In this document: positions 24,128 to 35,900 of the stretch, in pieces
Layout of the letters: the number at the start of each line of letters is the position of its first letter
How positions within the stretch are numbered: the stretch's first letter is position 1
Assembly (NCBI GenBank): GCA_036417435.1
Contig: JAZAQT010000653.1
Location: forward strand, 124,001-188,000
Reading direction: 5' to 3'
From: Inia geoffrensis
Lineage: Eukaryota > Chordata > Mammalia > Artiodactyla > Iniidae
Length of the DNA: 64,000 nucleotides
Translations under genes and position numbers: made by a program
The notes under the pieces: generated by a model
What the model saw: only the letters and a program-made list of their open reading frames with translations
Database searches by the model: none
What the model was told of the DNA's origin: nothing

Positions 24128-25471
24128 AATGGGGAGATATTAGGGCACAGTTTAGGGTACCACAACGCTTAAGGTTTAGCGTACGTGTGAGGTCACTAGT
24201 TTGTGTTAGTGTACTGCTTAGGATTAGGGCACGGGTGAGGGTAAGGCCTCGGAAGAGTGTCACGTTAAGGGTTAGTGTTAGGGTTAGGGTTAGGGAATGG
24301 GGATTGATTAGGGTACAGGTTAGGGTACGGCAATGGCTTAGGGTTAGCATACGTTAGAGGGCATGGGTTAGTGTTGATGTACTGGTTAAAATTAGGACAC
24401 GGGTGAGGGTAAAGTTTCGGGTGAGTGTCATGGTTAGGTTTCAGGTTAGGGTTAGGGTTAGGGAATGGAGAGGGATTACGGTACAGGTTAGGGTACCGCT
24501 GCGGTTTAGTGTTAGCGTACGTGTGAGGGCACGAGTTAGTCTTGGTGTCCTGGTTAAGATTTGGGCACGGGTGAGGGTAAGGCTCCGGGTGAGGGTCAGG
24601 GTTAGGATTCGGGTTAGGGTTAGGGTTAGGGAATAGAGAGGGATTAGGGTACAGGTTAAGGTACGAAAATGCTTAAGGGTTAGCGTAAGTGTGAGGGCAC
24701 GAGTTATTGTTGGTGTACTGGTTAAGACAAGGGCACCGATGAGGGTAAGGCCTCGGAAAAGGGTCACGCTCAGGGTTTCGCTTAGGGTTAGGGTTAGGGA
24801 ATGGGGAGGGATTAGGGTACAGGATAGAGTACGACAATGCTTAAGGGAAAGCGTACGTTTGAGGGCATGAGTTAATGTTTGTGTACTGGTTAAGATCAGG
24901 GCATTGGTTAGGGTAGGGCATCGGAAGTGGGTCAGGTTTAGGGATGGGGTTAGGGTTAGGGTTAAGGAATGGGGAGGGAGTAGGGTACAATTTAGGGTAC
25001 GACAACGCTTAAGGTTTAGCGTACGTGTGAGGGCACGAGTTAGTGTTGGTGTCTTGGTTAATATTAGGACACGGGTGAGGGTAAGGCTTCGGGTGAGGTT
25101 CAGGGTTAGGATTCGTGTTAGGGTTAAGGTTAAGGAATGCAGAGGGATTAGGGTACAGCTTAGGGTACGGCAGTGCTTAAGAGTTAGCGTTCGTGTGAGG
25201 GCAAGGGTTAGTGTTAGTGTCCTGCTTAAGATTAGGGCACGGGTGAGGGTAAGGCTTCAGGTGAGGGTCAGGGTTAGGATTCGGGTTAGGGTTAGGGTTA
25301 GGGAATGGGGAGGGATTAGGGTACAGTTTAGGGTACGACAACGATTAAGGGTTGGCGTACGTGTGAGGGCACGAGTTAGTGTTGGTGTCCTGCTTAAGAT
25401 TAGGGCACGGGTGAGGGTAAGTTTTCGGGTGAGTGTCAGGGATAGAATTCGGGTTAGGATTAGGGTTAGGG
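24128..25471 (+). repeat. HOR unit 20: complete A-H, 1344 bp
   Basis: Monomers start at 24128 A, 24296 B, 24464 C, 24632 D, 24800 E, 24968 F, 25136 G and 25304 H. D has AATAGAGAGGG and E has TTAAGGGAAAGCG. F has GTTAAGGTTAAGG, a degraded TTAGGG copy. G and H both have TCCTGCTTAAG. Confidence 0.95.
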
Positions 25472-26815
25472 AATGGGGAGATATTAGGGCACAGTTTAGG
25501 GTACCACAATGCTTAAGGTTTAGCGTACGTGTGAGGTCACTAGTTAGTGTTAGTGTACTGCTTACGATTAGGGCACGGGTGAGGGTAAGGCCTCGGAAGA
25601 GGGTCACGTTAAGGGTTAGGGTTAGGGTTAGGGTTAGGGAATGGGGATTGACTAGGGTACAGGTTAGGGTACGGCAATGGCTTAGGGTTAGCGTACGTTA
25701 GAGGGCCTGGGTTAGTGTTGATGTACTGGTTAAAATTAAGACATGGGTGAGGGTAAAGATTCGGGTGAGTGTCATGGTTAGGTTTCAGGTTAGGGTTAGG
25801 GTTAGGGAATGGAGAGGGATTAGGGTACAGGTCAGGGTACCGCTGCGGTTTAGTGTTAGCGTACGTGTGAAGGCACGAGTTAGTCTTGGTGTCCTGGTTA
25901 AGATTAGGGCACGGGTGAGGGTAAGGCTTCGGGAGAGGGTCAGGGTTAGGATTCGGGTTAGGGTTAGCGTTAGGGAATGGAGAGGGATTAGGGTACAGTT
26001 TAGGGTACGACAATGCTTAAGGGTTAGCGTAAGTGTGAGGGCACGAGTTAGTGTTGGTGTACTGGTTAAGACAAGGGCACCGATGAGGGTAAGGCCTCGG
26101 AAAAGGGTCATGGTCAGGGTTTCGCTTAGGGTTAGGGTTAGGGAATGGGGAGGGATTAGGGTACAGGATAGGGTACGACAATGCTTAAGGGTTAGCGTAC
26201 GTTTGAGGGCATGAGTTAGTGTTTGTGTACTGGTTAAGATCAGGGCATTGGTTAGGGTAGGGCATCGGAAGTGGGTCAGGTTTAGGGATGGGGTTAGGGT
26301 TAGGGTTAAGGAATGGGGAGGGAGTAGGGTACAATTTAGGGTACGACAACGCTTAAGGTTTAGCGTACGTGTGAGGGCACGAGTTAGTGTTGGTGTCTTG
26401 GTTAATATTAGGACACGGGTGAGGGTAAGGATTCGGGTGAGGTTCAGGGTTAGGATTCGTGTTAGGGTTAGGGTTAAGGAATGCAGAGGGATTAGGGTAC
26501 AGCTTAGGGTACGGCAGTGCTTAAGAGTTAGCGTTCGTGTGAGGTCAAGGGTTAGTGTTAGTGTCCTGGTTAAGATTAGGGCACGGGTGAGGGTAAGGCT
26601 TCAGGAGAGGGTCAGGGTTAGGATTCGGGTTAGGGTTAGGGTTAGGGAATGGGGAGGGATTAGGGTACAGTTTAGGGTACGACAACGATTAAGGGTTGGC
26701 GTACGTGTGAGGGCACGAGTTAGTGTTGGTGTCCTGGTTAAGATTAGGGCACGGGTGAGGGTAAGTTTTCGGGTGAGTGTCAGATATAGAATTCGGGTTA
26801 GGATTAGGGTTAGGG
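25472..26815 (+). repeat. HOR unit 21: complete A-H, 1344 bp
   Basis: Monomers start at 25472 A, 25640 B, 25808 C, 25976 D, 26144 E, 26312 F, 26480 G and 26648 H. A to D match units 17 and 19. From E onward it switches to the unit 16/18/20 type (F has GGGAGTAGGG). The third copy of the 2.69 kb duplication therefore ends near 26.14 kb. H reads AGATATAGAATTC. Confidence 0.95.
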
Positions 26816-28453
26816 AATGGGGAGATATTAGGGCACAGTTTAGGGTACCACAACGCTTAAGGTTTAGCGTACGTGTGAGGTCACTAGTTAGTGTTAGTGT
26901 ACTGCTTACGATTAGGGCATGGGTGAGGGTAAGGCCTCGGAAGAGGGTCACGTTAAGGGTTAGGGTTAGGGTTAGGGTTAGGGAATGGGGATTGACTAGG
27001 GTACAGGTTAGGGTACGGCAATGGCTTAGGGTTAGCGTACGTTAGAGGGCATGGGTTAGTGTTGATGTACTGGTTAAAATTAGGACACGGGTGAGGGTAA
27101 CGTTTCGGGTGAGTGTCCTGCTTAGGTTTCAGGTTAGGGTTAGGGTTAGGGAATGGAGAGGGATTAGGGTACAGGTTAGGGTACCGCTGCGGTTTAGTCT
27201 TAGCGTACGTGTGAGGGAACGAGTTAGTCTTGGTGTCCTGCTTAAGATTAGGGCACGTGTGAGGGTAAGGCTTCGGGTGAGGGTCAGGGTTAGGATTCGG
27301 GTTAGGGTTAGGGTTAGGGAATGGAGAGGGATTAGGGTACAGGTTAGGGTACGACAATGCTTAAGGGTTAGCGTAAGTGTGAGGGCACGGGTTAGTGTTG
27401 GTGTACTGGTTAATACAAGGGCACCGATGACGGTAAGGCCTCGGAAAAGGGTCACGTTCAGGGTTTCGCTTAGGGTTAGGGTTAGGGAATGGGGAGGGAT
27501 TAGGGTACAGGATAGGGTGCGACAATGCTTAAGGGTTAGCGTATGTTTGAGGGCATGAGTTAGTGTTTGTGTACTGGTTAAGATTAGGTCATTGGTTAGG
27601 GTAGGGTATCGGAAGTGGGTCAGGTTTAGGGATGGGGTTAGGGTTAGGGTTAAGGAATGGGGAGGGATTAGGGTACAATTTAGGGTACGACAAAGCTTAA
27701 GGTTTAGCGTACGTGTGACGGCACGAGTTAGTGTTGGTGTCCTGGTGAAGATTAGGGCAAGGGTGAGGGTTAGGGTTAGGGAATGGGGAGGGATTAGGGT
27801 AGAGGATAGGGTACCACAATGCTTAAGGGTTAGCGTACGTTTGAGGGCATGAGTTAGTCTTTGTGTACTGGTTAAGATTAGGGCATTGGTTAGGGTAGGG
27901 CATAGGAAGTGGGTCATGTTTTGGGATGGGTTTAGGGTTAGGGTTAAGGAATGGGGAGGGATTAGGGTACAATTTAGGGTACGACAACGCTTAAGGTTTA
28001 GCGTTCGTGTGAGGGCACGAATTAGTTTTGGTGTCCTGGTTAAGATTAGGGCACGGGTGAGGGTAAGGCTTCGGGTGAGGGTCAGGTTTAGGATTCGTGT
28101 TAGGGTTAGGGTTAAGGAATGCAGAGGGATTAGGGTACAGCTTAGGGTACGACAGTGCTTAAGGGTTAGTGTTCGTGTGAGGGCAAGGGTTAGTGTTAGT
28201 GTCCTGGTTAACATTAGGACACGGGTGAGGGTAAGGCTTCAGGTGACGGTCAGGGTTAGGATTCGGGTTAGGGTTAGGGTTAGGGAATGGGGAGGGATTA
28301 GGGTACAGTTTAGGGTACGACAACGATTAAGGGTTAACGTACGTGTGAGGGCACGAGTTAGTGTTGGTGTCCTGGTTAAGATTAGGGCACGGGTGAGGGT
28401 AAGGTTTCGGGTGAGGGTCAGGGATAGAATTCGGGTTAGGGTTAGGGATAGGG
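26816..28453 (+). repeat. HOR unit 22: A-B-C-D-E-F(short)-E-F-G-H (10-mer, 1638 bp)
   Basis: Monomers start at 26816 A, 26984 B, 27152 C, 27320 D, 27488 E, 27656 F, 27782 E, 27950 F, 28118 G and 28286 H. The first F is only 126 bases: 42 bases (seven hexamers) are missing after GGGTGAGGGT, where the sequence jumps into the terminal TTAGGG tract. A second E-F pair follows. Confidence 0.92.
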
Positions 28454-29635
28454 AATGGGGAGATATTAGGGCACAGTTTAGGGTAGCACAACGCTTAAGG
28501 TTTAGCTTACGTGTGAGGTCACTAGTTAGTGTTAGTGTACTGCTTACGATTAGGGCACGGGTGAGGGTAAGGCCTCGGAAGAGGGTCACGTTAAGGGTTA
28601 GGGTTAGGGTTAGGGTTAGGGAATGGGGATTGATTAGGGTACAGGTTAGGGTACGGCAATGGCTTAGGGTTAACGTACGTTAGAGGGCATGGGTTAGTGT
28701 TGATGTACTGGTTAAAATTAGGACAAGGGTGAGGGTAAAGTTTCGGGTGAGTGTCATGGTTTGGTTTCAGGTTAGGGTTATGGTTAGGGAATGGAGAGGG
28801 ATTAGGGTACAGGTTAGGGTACTGCTGCGGTTTAGTGTTAGCGTACGTGTGAGGGCACGAGTTAGTCTTGGTGTCCTGGTTAAGATTAGGGCACGGGTGA
28901 GGGTAAGTCTCCGGGTGAGGGTCAGGGTTAGGATTCGGGTTAGGGTTAGGGTCAGGGAATTGAGAGGGATTAGGGTACAGTTTAGGGTACGACAATGCTT
29001 AAGCATTAGCGTAAGTGTGAGGGCACGAGTTAGTGTTGGTGTACTGTTTAAGACAAGGGCACCGATGAGGGTAAGGCCTCGGAAAAGTATCACGTTCAGG
29101 GTTTCGCTTAGGGTTAGGGTTAGGGAATGGGGAGGGCTTAGGGCACAGGATAGGGTACGACAAGGCTTAAGGGTTAGCGTACGTTTGAGGGCATGAGTTA
29201 GTGTTTGTGTACTGGTTAAGATTAGGGCATTGGTTAGGGTAGGGCATCGGAAGTGGGTCAGGTTTAGGGATGGGGTTAGGGTTATGGTTAGGGTTAGGGA
29301 ATTGGGATTGATGAGGGTACAGGTTAGGGTACCGCAATGGCTTAGGGTTAGCGTACGTTAGAGGGCATGGGTTAGTGTTGATGTACTGGTTAAAATTAGG
29401 ACATGGGTGAGGGTAAAGTTTCGGGTGAGTGTCATGGTTAGGTTTCAGGTTAGGGTTAGGAGTAGGGAATGGAGAGGGATTAGGGTACAGGTTAGGGTAC
29501 CGCTGCGGTTTAGTGTTAGCGTACGTGTGAGGGCAAGAGTTAGTGTTGGTGTCCTGGTTAAGATTAGGGCACGGGTGAGGGTAAGGTTTCGGGTGAGGGT
29601 CAGGGATAGAATTCGGGTTAGGGTTAGGGTTAGGG
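28454..29635 (+). repeat. HOR unit 23: A-B-C-D-E(174)-B-C/H (1182 bp)
   Basis: Monomers start at 28454 A, 28622 B, 28790 C, 28958 D, 29126 E, 29300 B and 29468 C/H. E is 174 bases with one extra hexamer (TTATGG) in its terminal tract and joins to B, skipping F-G-H-A. The last monomer starts as C (ACCGCTGCGGT) and ends as H (AGGGATAGAATTC). Confidence 0.91.
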
Positions 29636-30817
29636 AATGGGGAGATATTAGGGCACAGTTTAGGGTACCACAACGCTTAAGGTTTAGCGTACGTGTTAGG
29701 TCACTCGTTAGTGTTAGTGTACTGCTTACGTTTAGGGCACGGGTGAGGGTAAGGCCTCGGAAGAGGGTCACGTTAAGGGTTAGGGTTAGGGTTAGGGTTA
29801 GGGAATGGGGATTGATTAGGGTACAGGTTAGGGTACGGCAATGGCTTAGGGTTAGCGTACGTTAGAGGGCATGGGTTAGTGTTGATGTAGTGGTTAAAAT
29901 TAGGACACGGGTGAGGGTAAAGTTTCGGGTGAGTGTCTTGGTTTGGTTTCAGGTTAGGGTTAGGGTTAGGGAATGGAGAGGGATTAGGGTACAGGTTAGG
30001 GTACCGCTGCGGTTTAGTGTTAGCGTACGTGTGAGGGCACGAGTTAGTCTTGGTGTCCTGGTTAAGATTAGGGCACGGGTGAGGGTAAGGCTCCGGGTGA
30101 GGGTCAGGGTTAGGATTCGGGTTAGGGTTAGGGTTAGGGATAGGGAATGGAGAGGGATTAGGGTACAGATTAGGGTACGACAATGCTTAAGGGTTAGCGT
30201 AAGTGTGAGGCCACGAGTTAGTGTTGGTGTACTGGTTAAGACAAAGGCACCGATGAGGGTAAGGCCTCGGAAAAGGGTCACGTTCAGGGTTTCGCTTAAG
30301 GTTAGGGTTAGGGAATCGGGAGGGATTAGTGTACAGGATAGGGTACGACAATGCTTAAGGGTTAGCGTACGTTTGAGGGCATGAGTTAGTGTTTGTGTAC
30401 TGGTTAAGATTAGGGCATTGGTTAGGGTAGGGCATCGGAAGTGGGTCAGGCTTAAGGATGGGGTTAGGGTTAGGGTTAAGGAATGGGGAGGGATTAGGGT
30501 ACAGCTTAGGGTACGACAGTGCTTAAGGGTTAGCGTTGGTGTGAGGGCAAGTGTTAGTGTTAGTGTCCTGGTTAAGATTAGGGCACGGGTGAGGGTAAGA
30601 CTTCAGGTGAGGGTCAGGGTTGGGATTCAGGTTAGGGATAGGGTTAGGGAATGGGGAGGGATTAGGGTACAGTTTAGGGTACGACAACGATTAAGGGTTA
30701 GCGTACGTGTGAGGGCACGAGTTAGTGTTGGTGTCCTGGTTAAGATTAGGGCACGGGTGAGGGTAAGGTTTCGGGTGAGGGTCAGGGATAGAATTCGGGT
30801 TAGGGTTAGGGTTAGGG
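29636..30817 (+). repeat. HOR unit 24: A-B-C(174)-D-E-F/G-H (1182 bp)
   Basis: Monomers start at 29636 A, 29804 B, 29972 C, 30146 D, 30314 E, 30482 F/G and 30650 H. C has one extra hexamer at its end (GGGATAGGGAATGG). The F/G monomer starts like E or F (AATGGGGAGGG) and is G from CAGCTTAGGG. Confidence 0.91.
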
Positions 30818-32161
30818 AATGGGGAGATATTAGGGCACAGTTTAGGGTACCACAACGCTTAAGGTTTAGCGTACGTGTGAGGTCACTAGTTAGTGTTAGT
30901 GTACTGCTTACGATTAGGGCACGGGTGAGGGTAAGGCCGCGGAAGAGGGTCACGTTAAGGGTTAGGGTTAGGGTTAGGGTTAGGGAATGGGGATTGACTA
31001 GGGTACAGGTTAGGGTACGGCAATGGCTTAGGGTTAGCGTACGTTAGAGGGCCTGGGTTAGTGTTGATGTACTGGTTAAAATTAAGACATGGGTGAGGGT
31101 AAAGATTCGGGTGAGTGTCATGGTTAGGTTTCAGGTTAGGGTTAGGGTTAGGGAATGGAGAGGGATTAGGGTACAGGTCAGGGTACCGCTGCGGTTTAGT
31201 GTTAGCGTACGTGTGAAGGCACGAGTTAGTCTTGGTGTCCTGGTTAAGATTAGGGCACGGGTGAGGGTAAGGCTTCGGGAGAGGGTCAGGGTTAGGATTC
31301 GGGTTAGGGTTAGGGTTAGGGAATGGAGAGGGATTAGGGTACAGTTTAGGGTACGACAATGCTTAAGGGTTAGCGTAAGTGTGAGGGCACGAGTTAGTGT
31401 TGGTGTACTGGTTAAGACAAGGGCACCGATGAGGGTAAGGCCTCGGAAAAGGGTCACGCTCAGGGTTTCGCTTAGGGTTAGGGTTAGGGAATGGGGAGGG
31501 ATTAGGGTACAGGATAGAGTACGACAATGCTTAAGGGAAAGCGTACGTTTGAGGGCATGAGTTAATGTTTGTGTACTGGTTAAGATCAGGGCATTGGTTA
31601 GGGTAGGGCATCGGAAGTGGGTCAGGTTTAGGGATGGGGTTAGGGTTAGGGTTAAGGAATGGGGAGGGATTAGGGTACAATTTAGGGTACGACAACGCTT
31701 AAGGTTTAGCGTACGTGTGAGGGCACGAGTTAGTGTTGGTGTCCTGGTTAATATTAGGGCACGGGTGAGGGTAAGGCTTCGGGTGAGGTTCAGGGTTAGG
31801 ATTCGTGTTAGGGTTAGGGTTAAGGAATGCAGAGGGATTAGGGTACAGCTTAGGGTACGGCAGTGCTTAAGAGTTAGCGTTCGTGTGAGGGCAAGGGTTA
31901 GTGTTAGTGTCCTGGTTAAGATTAGGGCACGGGTGAGGGTAAGGCTTCCGGTGACGGTCAGGTTTAGGATTCGGGTTAGGGTTAGGGTTAGGGAATGGGG
32001 AGGGATTAGGGTACAGTTTAGGGTATGACAACGATTAAGGGTTAGCGTACGTGTGAGGGCACGAGTTAGTGTTGGTGTCCTGGTTAAGATTAGTGCACGG
32101 GTGAGGGTAAGGTTTCGGGTGAGGGTCAGGGATAGAATTCGGGTTAGGGTTAGGGTTAGGG
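30818..32161 (+). repeat. HOR unit 25: complete A-H, 1344 bp
   Basis: Monomers start at 30818 A, 30986 B, 31154 C, 31322 D, 31490 E, 31658 F, 31826 G and 31994 H. E has the TTAAGGGAAAGCG mark of units 16, 18 and 20, while C has CAGGTCAGGGTACC of units 17, 19 and 21. The unit looks mosaic between the two families. Confidence 0.95.
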
Positions 32162-33841
32162 AATGGGGAGATATTAGGGCACAGTTTATGGTACCACAAC
32201 GCTTAAGGTTTAGCGTACGTGTGAGGTCACTAGTTAGTGTTAGTGTACTGCTTACGATTAGGGCACGGGTGAGTGTAAGGCCTCGGAAGAGGGTCACGTT
32301 AAGGGTTAGGATTAGGGTTAGGGTCAGGGAATCGGGATTGATTAGGGTACAGGTTAGGGTACGGCAATGGCTTAGGGTTAGCGTACGTTAGAGGGCATGG
32401 GTTAGTATTGATGTACTGGTTAAAATTAGGACACGGGTGAGGGTAAAGTTTCGGGTGAGTGTCATGGTTAGGTTTCAGGTTAGGGTTAGGGTCAGGGAAT
32501 GGAGAGGGATTAGGGTACAGGTTAGGGTACCGCTGCGGTTTAGTGTTAGCGTACGTGTGAGGGCACGAGTTAGTGTTGGTGTACTGGTTAAGACAAGGGC
32601 ACGGATGAGGGTAAGGCCTCGGAAAAGGGTCACGTTCAGGGTTTCGCTTAGGGTTAGGGTTAGGGAATGGGGAGGGATTAGGGTACAGGATAGGGTACGA
32701 CAATGCTTAAGGGTTAGTGTACGTTTGAGGGCATGAGTTAGTGTTTGTGTACTGGTTAAGATTAGGACATTGGTTAGAGTAGGGCATCGGAAGTGGGGCA
32801 GGTTCAGGGATGGGGTTAGGGTTAGCGTTAAGGAATGGGGAGGGATTAGGGTACAATTTAGGGTACGACAAAGCTTAAGGTTTAGCCTACGTGTGAGGGC
32901 ACGAGTTAGTCTTGGTGTCCTGGTTAAGATTTGGGCACGGGTGAGGGTAAGGCTCCGGGTGAGGGTCAGGGTTAGGATTCGGGTTAGGGTTAGGGTTAGG
33001 GAATAGAGAGGGATTAGGGTACAGGTTAGGGTACGAAAATGCTTAAGGGTTAGCGTAAGTGTGAGGGCACGAGTTATTGTTGGTGTACTGGTTAAGACAA
33101 GGGCACCGATGAGCGTAAGGCCTCGGAAAAGAGTCACGCTCAGGGTTTCGCTTAGGGTTAGGGTTAGGGAATGGGGAGGGATTAGTGTACAGGATAGAGT
33201 ACGACAATGCTTAAGGGAAAGCGTACGTTTGAAGGCATGAGTTAATGTTTGTGTACTGGTTAAGATCAGGGCATTAGTTAGGGTAGGGCATCGGAAGTGG
33301 GTCAGGTTTAGGGATGGGGTTAGGGTTAGGGTTAAGGAATGGGGAGGGATTAGGGTACAATTTAGGGTACGACAACGCTTCAGGTTTAGCCTACGTGTGA
33401 GGGCACGAGTTAGTATTGGTGTCCTGGTTAAGATTAGGGCACGGGTGAGGGTAAGGCTTCGGGTGAGGGTCAGGTTTAGGATTCGTGTTAGGGTTAGGGT
33501 TAAGGAATGCAGAGGGATTAGCGTACAGCTTAGGGTACGACAGTGCTTTAGGGTTAGCGTTCGTGTGAGGGCAAGTGTTAGTGTTAGTTTCCTGGTTAAG
33601 ATTAGGGCACGGGTGAGGGTAAGGCTTCAGGATAGAGTCAGGGTTAGGATTCGGGTTAGGGTTAGGGTTAGGGAATGGTGAGGGATTATGGTACAGTTTA
33701 GGGTACGACAACGATTAAGGGTTAGCCTACGTGTGAGGGCACGAGTTAGTGTTGGTGTCCTGGTTAACATTAGGGCACGGGTGAGGGTAAGGTTTCGGGT
33801 GAGTGTCAGGGATAGAATTCGGGTTAGGATTAGGGTTAGGG
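32162..33841 (+). repeat. HOR unit 26: A-B-C/D-E-F/C-D-E-F-G-H (10-mer)
   Basis: Monomers start at 32162 A, 32330 B, 32498 C/D, 32666 E, 32834 F/C, 33002 D, 33170 E, 33338 F, 33506 G and 33674 H. It holds two hybrids: C to D at 32498, and F (TACAATTTAGGG) to C (AGTTAGTCTTGG, GGCTCCGGG) at 32834. The F/C junction is what reinserts a second D-E-F run. Confidence 0.92.
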
Positions 33842-34556
33842 AATGGGGAGATATTAGGGCACAGTTTAGCGTACCACAATGCTTAAGGTTTAGCGTACGT
33901 GTGAGGTCACTAGTTAGTGTTAGTGTACTGCTTACGATTAGGGCACGGGTGAGGGTAAGGCCTCGGAAGAGGGTCACGTTAAGGGTTAGGGTTAGGGTTA
34001 GGGTTAGGGAATGGGGATTGACTAGGGTACAGGTTAGGGTACGGCAATGGCTTAGGGTTAGCGTACGTTAGAGGGCCTGGGTTAGTGTTGATGTACTGGT
34101 TAAAATTAAGACATGGGTGAGGGTAAAGATTCGGGTGAGTGTCATGGTTAGGTTTTAGGTTAGGGTTAGGGTTAGGGAATGGAGAGGGATTAGGGTACAG
34201 GTCAGGGTACCGCTGCGGTTTAGTGTTAGCGTACGTGTGAAGGCACGAGTTAGTCTTGGTTTCCTGGTTAAGATTAGGGCACGGGTGAGGGTAAGGCTTC
34301 GGGAGAGGGTCAGGGTTAGGATTCGGGTTAGGGTTAGGGTTAGGGAATGGAGAGGGATTAGGGTACAGGTTAGGGTACGACAATGCTTAAGGGTTAGCGT
34401 AAGTGTGAGGGCACGAGTTATTGTTGGTGTCCTGGTTAAGACAAGGGCACCGATGAGGGTAAGGCCTCGGAAAAGGGCCACGCTCAGGGTTTCGCTTAGG
34501 GTTAGGGTTAGGGAATGGGGTTAGGGTTAGGGTTAGGGTTAGGGTTAGGGTTAGGG
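33842..34556 (+). repeat. HOR unit 27: A-B-C-D plus 43-bp E remnant (715 bp)
   Basis: Monomers start at 33842 A, 34010 B, 34178 C and 34346 D, with a remnant at 34514. After D there is only AATGGGG followed by six perfect TTAGGG, then the next A. The remnant fits a deletion between ATGGGG at the start of E and ATGGGG near its end. Unit 29 is an almost identical copy. Confidence 0.93.
34514..34556 (+). repeat. Six perfect TTAGGG hexamers after AATGGGG (copy 1)
   Basis: A 43-base insert-like segment lies between D and A. Bases 34521-34556 are six uninterrupted TTAGGG, one of the two longest perfect telomeric runs in the window; ordinary monomers have three or four. It may form by E deletion plus hexamer gain in the tract. 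Confidence 0.95.
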
Positions 34557-35900
34557 AATGGGGAGATATTAGGGCACAGTTTAGGGTACCACAACGCTTA
34601 AGGTTTAGCATACGTGTGAGGTCACTAGTTAGTGTTAGTGTACTGCTTACGATTAGGGCACGGGTGATGGTAAGGCCTCGGAAGAGGGTCACGTTAAGGG
34701 TTAGTGTTAGGGTTAGGGTTAGGGAATGGAGATTGACTAGGGTACAGGTTAGGGTACGGCAATGGCTTCAGGTTAGCGAACATTAGAGGGCATGGGTTAG
34801 TGTTGATGTACTGGTTAAAATTAGGACACGGGTGAGGGTAAAGATTCGGGAGAGTGTCATGGTTAGGTTTCAGGTTAGGGTATGGGTTAGGGAATGGAGA
34901 GGGATTAGGGTACAGGTTAGGGTACCGCTGCGCTTTAGTGTTAGTGTACGTGTGACGGCACGAGTTAGTCTTGGTGTCCTGGTTAAGATTAGGGCACGGG
35001 TGAGGGTAAGGCTTCGTGTGAGGGTCAGGGTTAGGATTCGGGTTAGGGTTAGGGTTAGGGAATGGAGAGGGATTAGGGTACAGGTTAGGGTACGACAATG
35101 CTTAAGGGTTAGCGTAAGTGTGAGGGCATGAGTTAGTGTTGGTGTACTGGTTAAGACAAGGACACCGATGAGGGTAAGGCCTCGGAAAAGGGTCACGTTC
35201 AGGGTTTCGCTTAGGGTTAGGGTTAGGGAATGGGGAGGGATTAGGGTACAGGATAGGGTACCATAATGCTTAAGGGTTAGCGTACGTTTGAGGGCATGAG
35301 TTAGTGTTTGTGTACTGGTTAAGATTAGGGCATTGGTTAGGGTAGGGCATCGGAAGTGGGTCAGGTTTAGGGATGGGGTTAGGGTTAGGGTTAAGGAATG
35401 GGGAGGGATTAGGGTACAATTTAGGGTACGACAACGCTTCAGGTTTAGCCTACGTGTGAGGGCACGAGTTAGTATTGGTGTCCTGGTTAAGATTAGGGCA
35501 CGGGTGAGGGTAAGGCTTCGGGTGAGGGTCAGGTTTAGGATTCGTGTTAGGGTTAGGGTTAAGGAATGCAGAGGGATTAGCGTACAGCTTAGGGTACGAC
35601 AGTGCTTTAGGGTTAGCGTTCGTGTGAGGGCAAGTGTTAGTGTTAGTTTCCTGGTTAAGATTAGGGCACGGGTGAGGGTAAGGCTTCAGGATAGAGTCAG
35701 GGTTAGGATTCGGGTTAGGGTTAGGGTTAGGGAATGGTGAGGGATTATGGTACAGTTTAGGGTACGACAACGATTAAGGGTTAGCCTACGTGTGAGGGCA
35801 CGAGTTAGTGTTGGTGTCCTGGTTAACATTAGGGCACGGGTGAGGGTAAGGTTTCGGGTGAGTGTCAGGGATAGAATTCGGGTTAGGATTAGGGTTAGGG
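34557..35900 (+). repeat. HOR unit 28: complete A-H, 1344 bp
   Basis: Monomers start at 34557 A, 34725 B, 34893 C, 35061 D, 35229 E, 35397 F, 35565 G and 35733 H. B has AATGGAGATTGACTAGG and GGCTTCAGGTTAGCG. C has a broken dyad (ACCGCTGCGCT). E has ACCATAATGC. H has AATGGTGAGGG. Confidence 0.95.

Larger units (their letters stand above)
18248..26143 (+). repeat. Three tandem copies of a 16-monomer (2.69-kb) super-repeat
   Basis: The copies are 18248-20935 (2,688), 20936-23455 (2,520, one monomer lost by the G/H fusion at 22616) and 23456-26143 (2,688). Each alternates a HOR with AATAGAGAGGG and TTAAGGGAAAGCG against one with CAGGTCAGGGTACC and TTAGCGTTAGGG. The copies look nearly identical by eye. 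Confidence 0.88.
33292..35350 (+). repeat. 2,059-bp tandem duplication, left copy
   Basis: It covers the end of E (33170), F-G-H, unit 27 with its 43-base remnant, and unit 28 to E. The edges are approximate and are placed where the copies stop matching: the E upstream has GATCAGGGCATTAGTTAGG, the other copy GATTAGGGCATTGG. Confidence 0.85.

Noticed and set aside
29636..30817. The GGGATAGGG insertion in C near 30,140 as a separate inserted element
   Set aside because: It is one extra hexamer in the terminal tract with one base changed, so ordinary hexamer slippage explains it.
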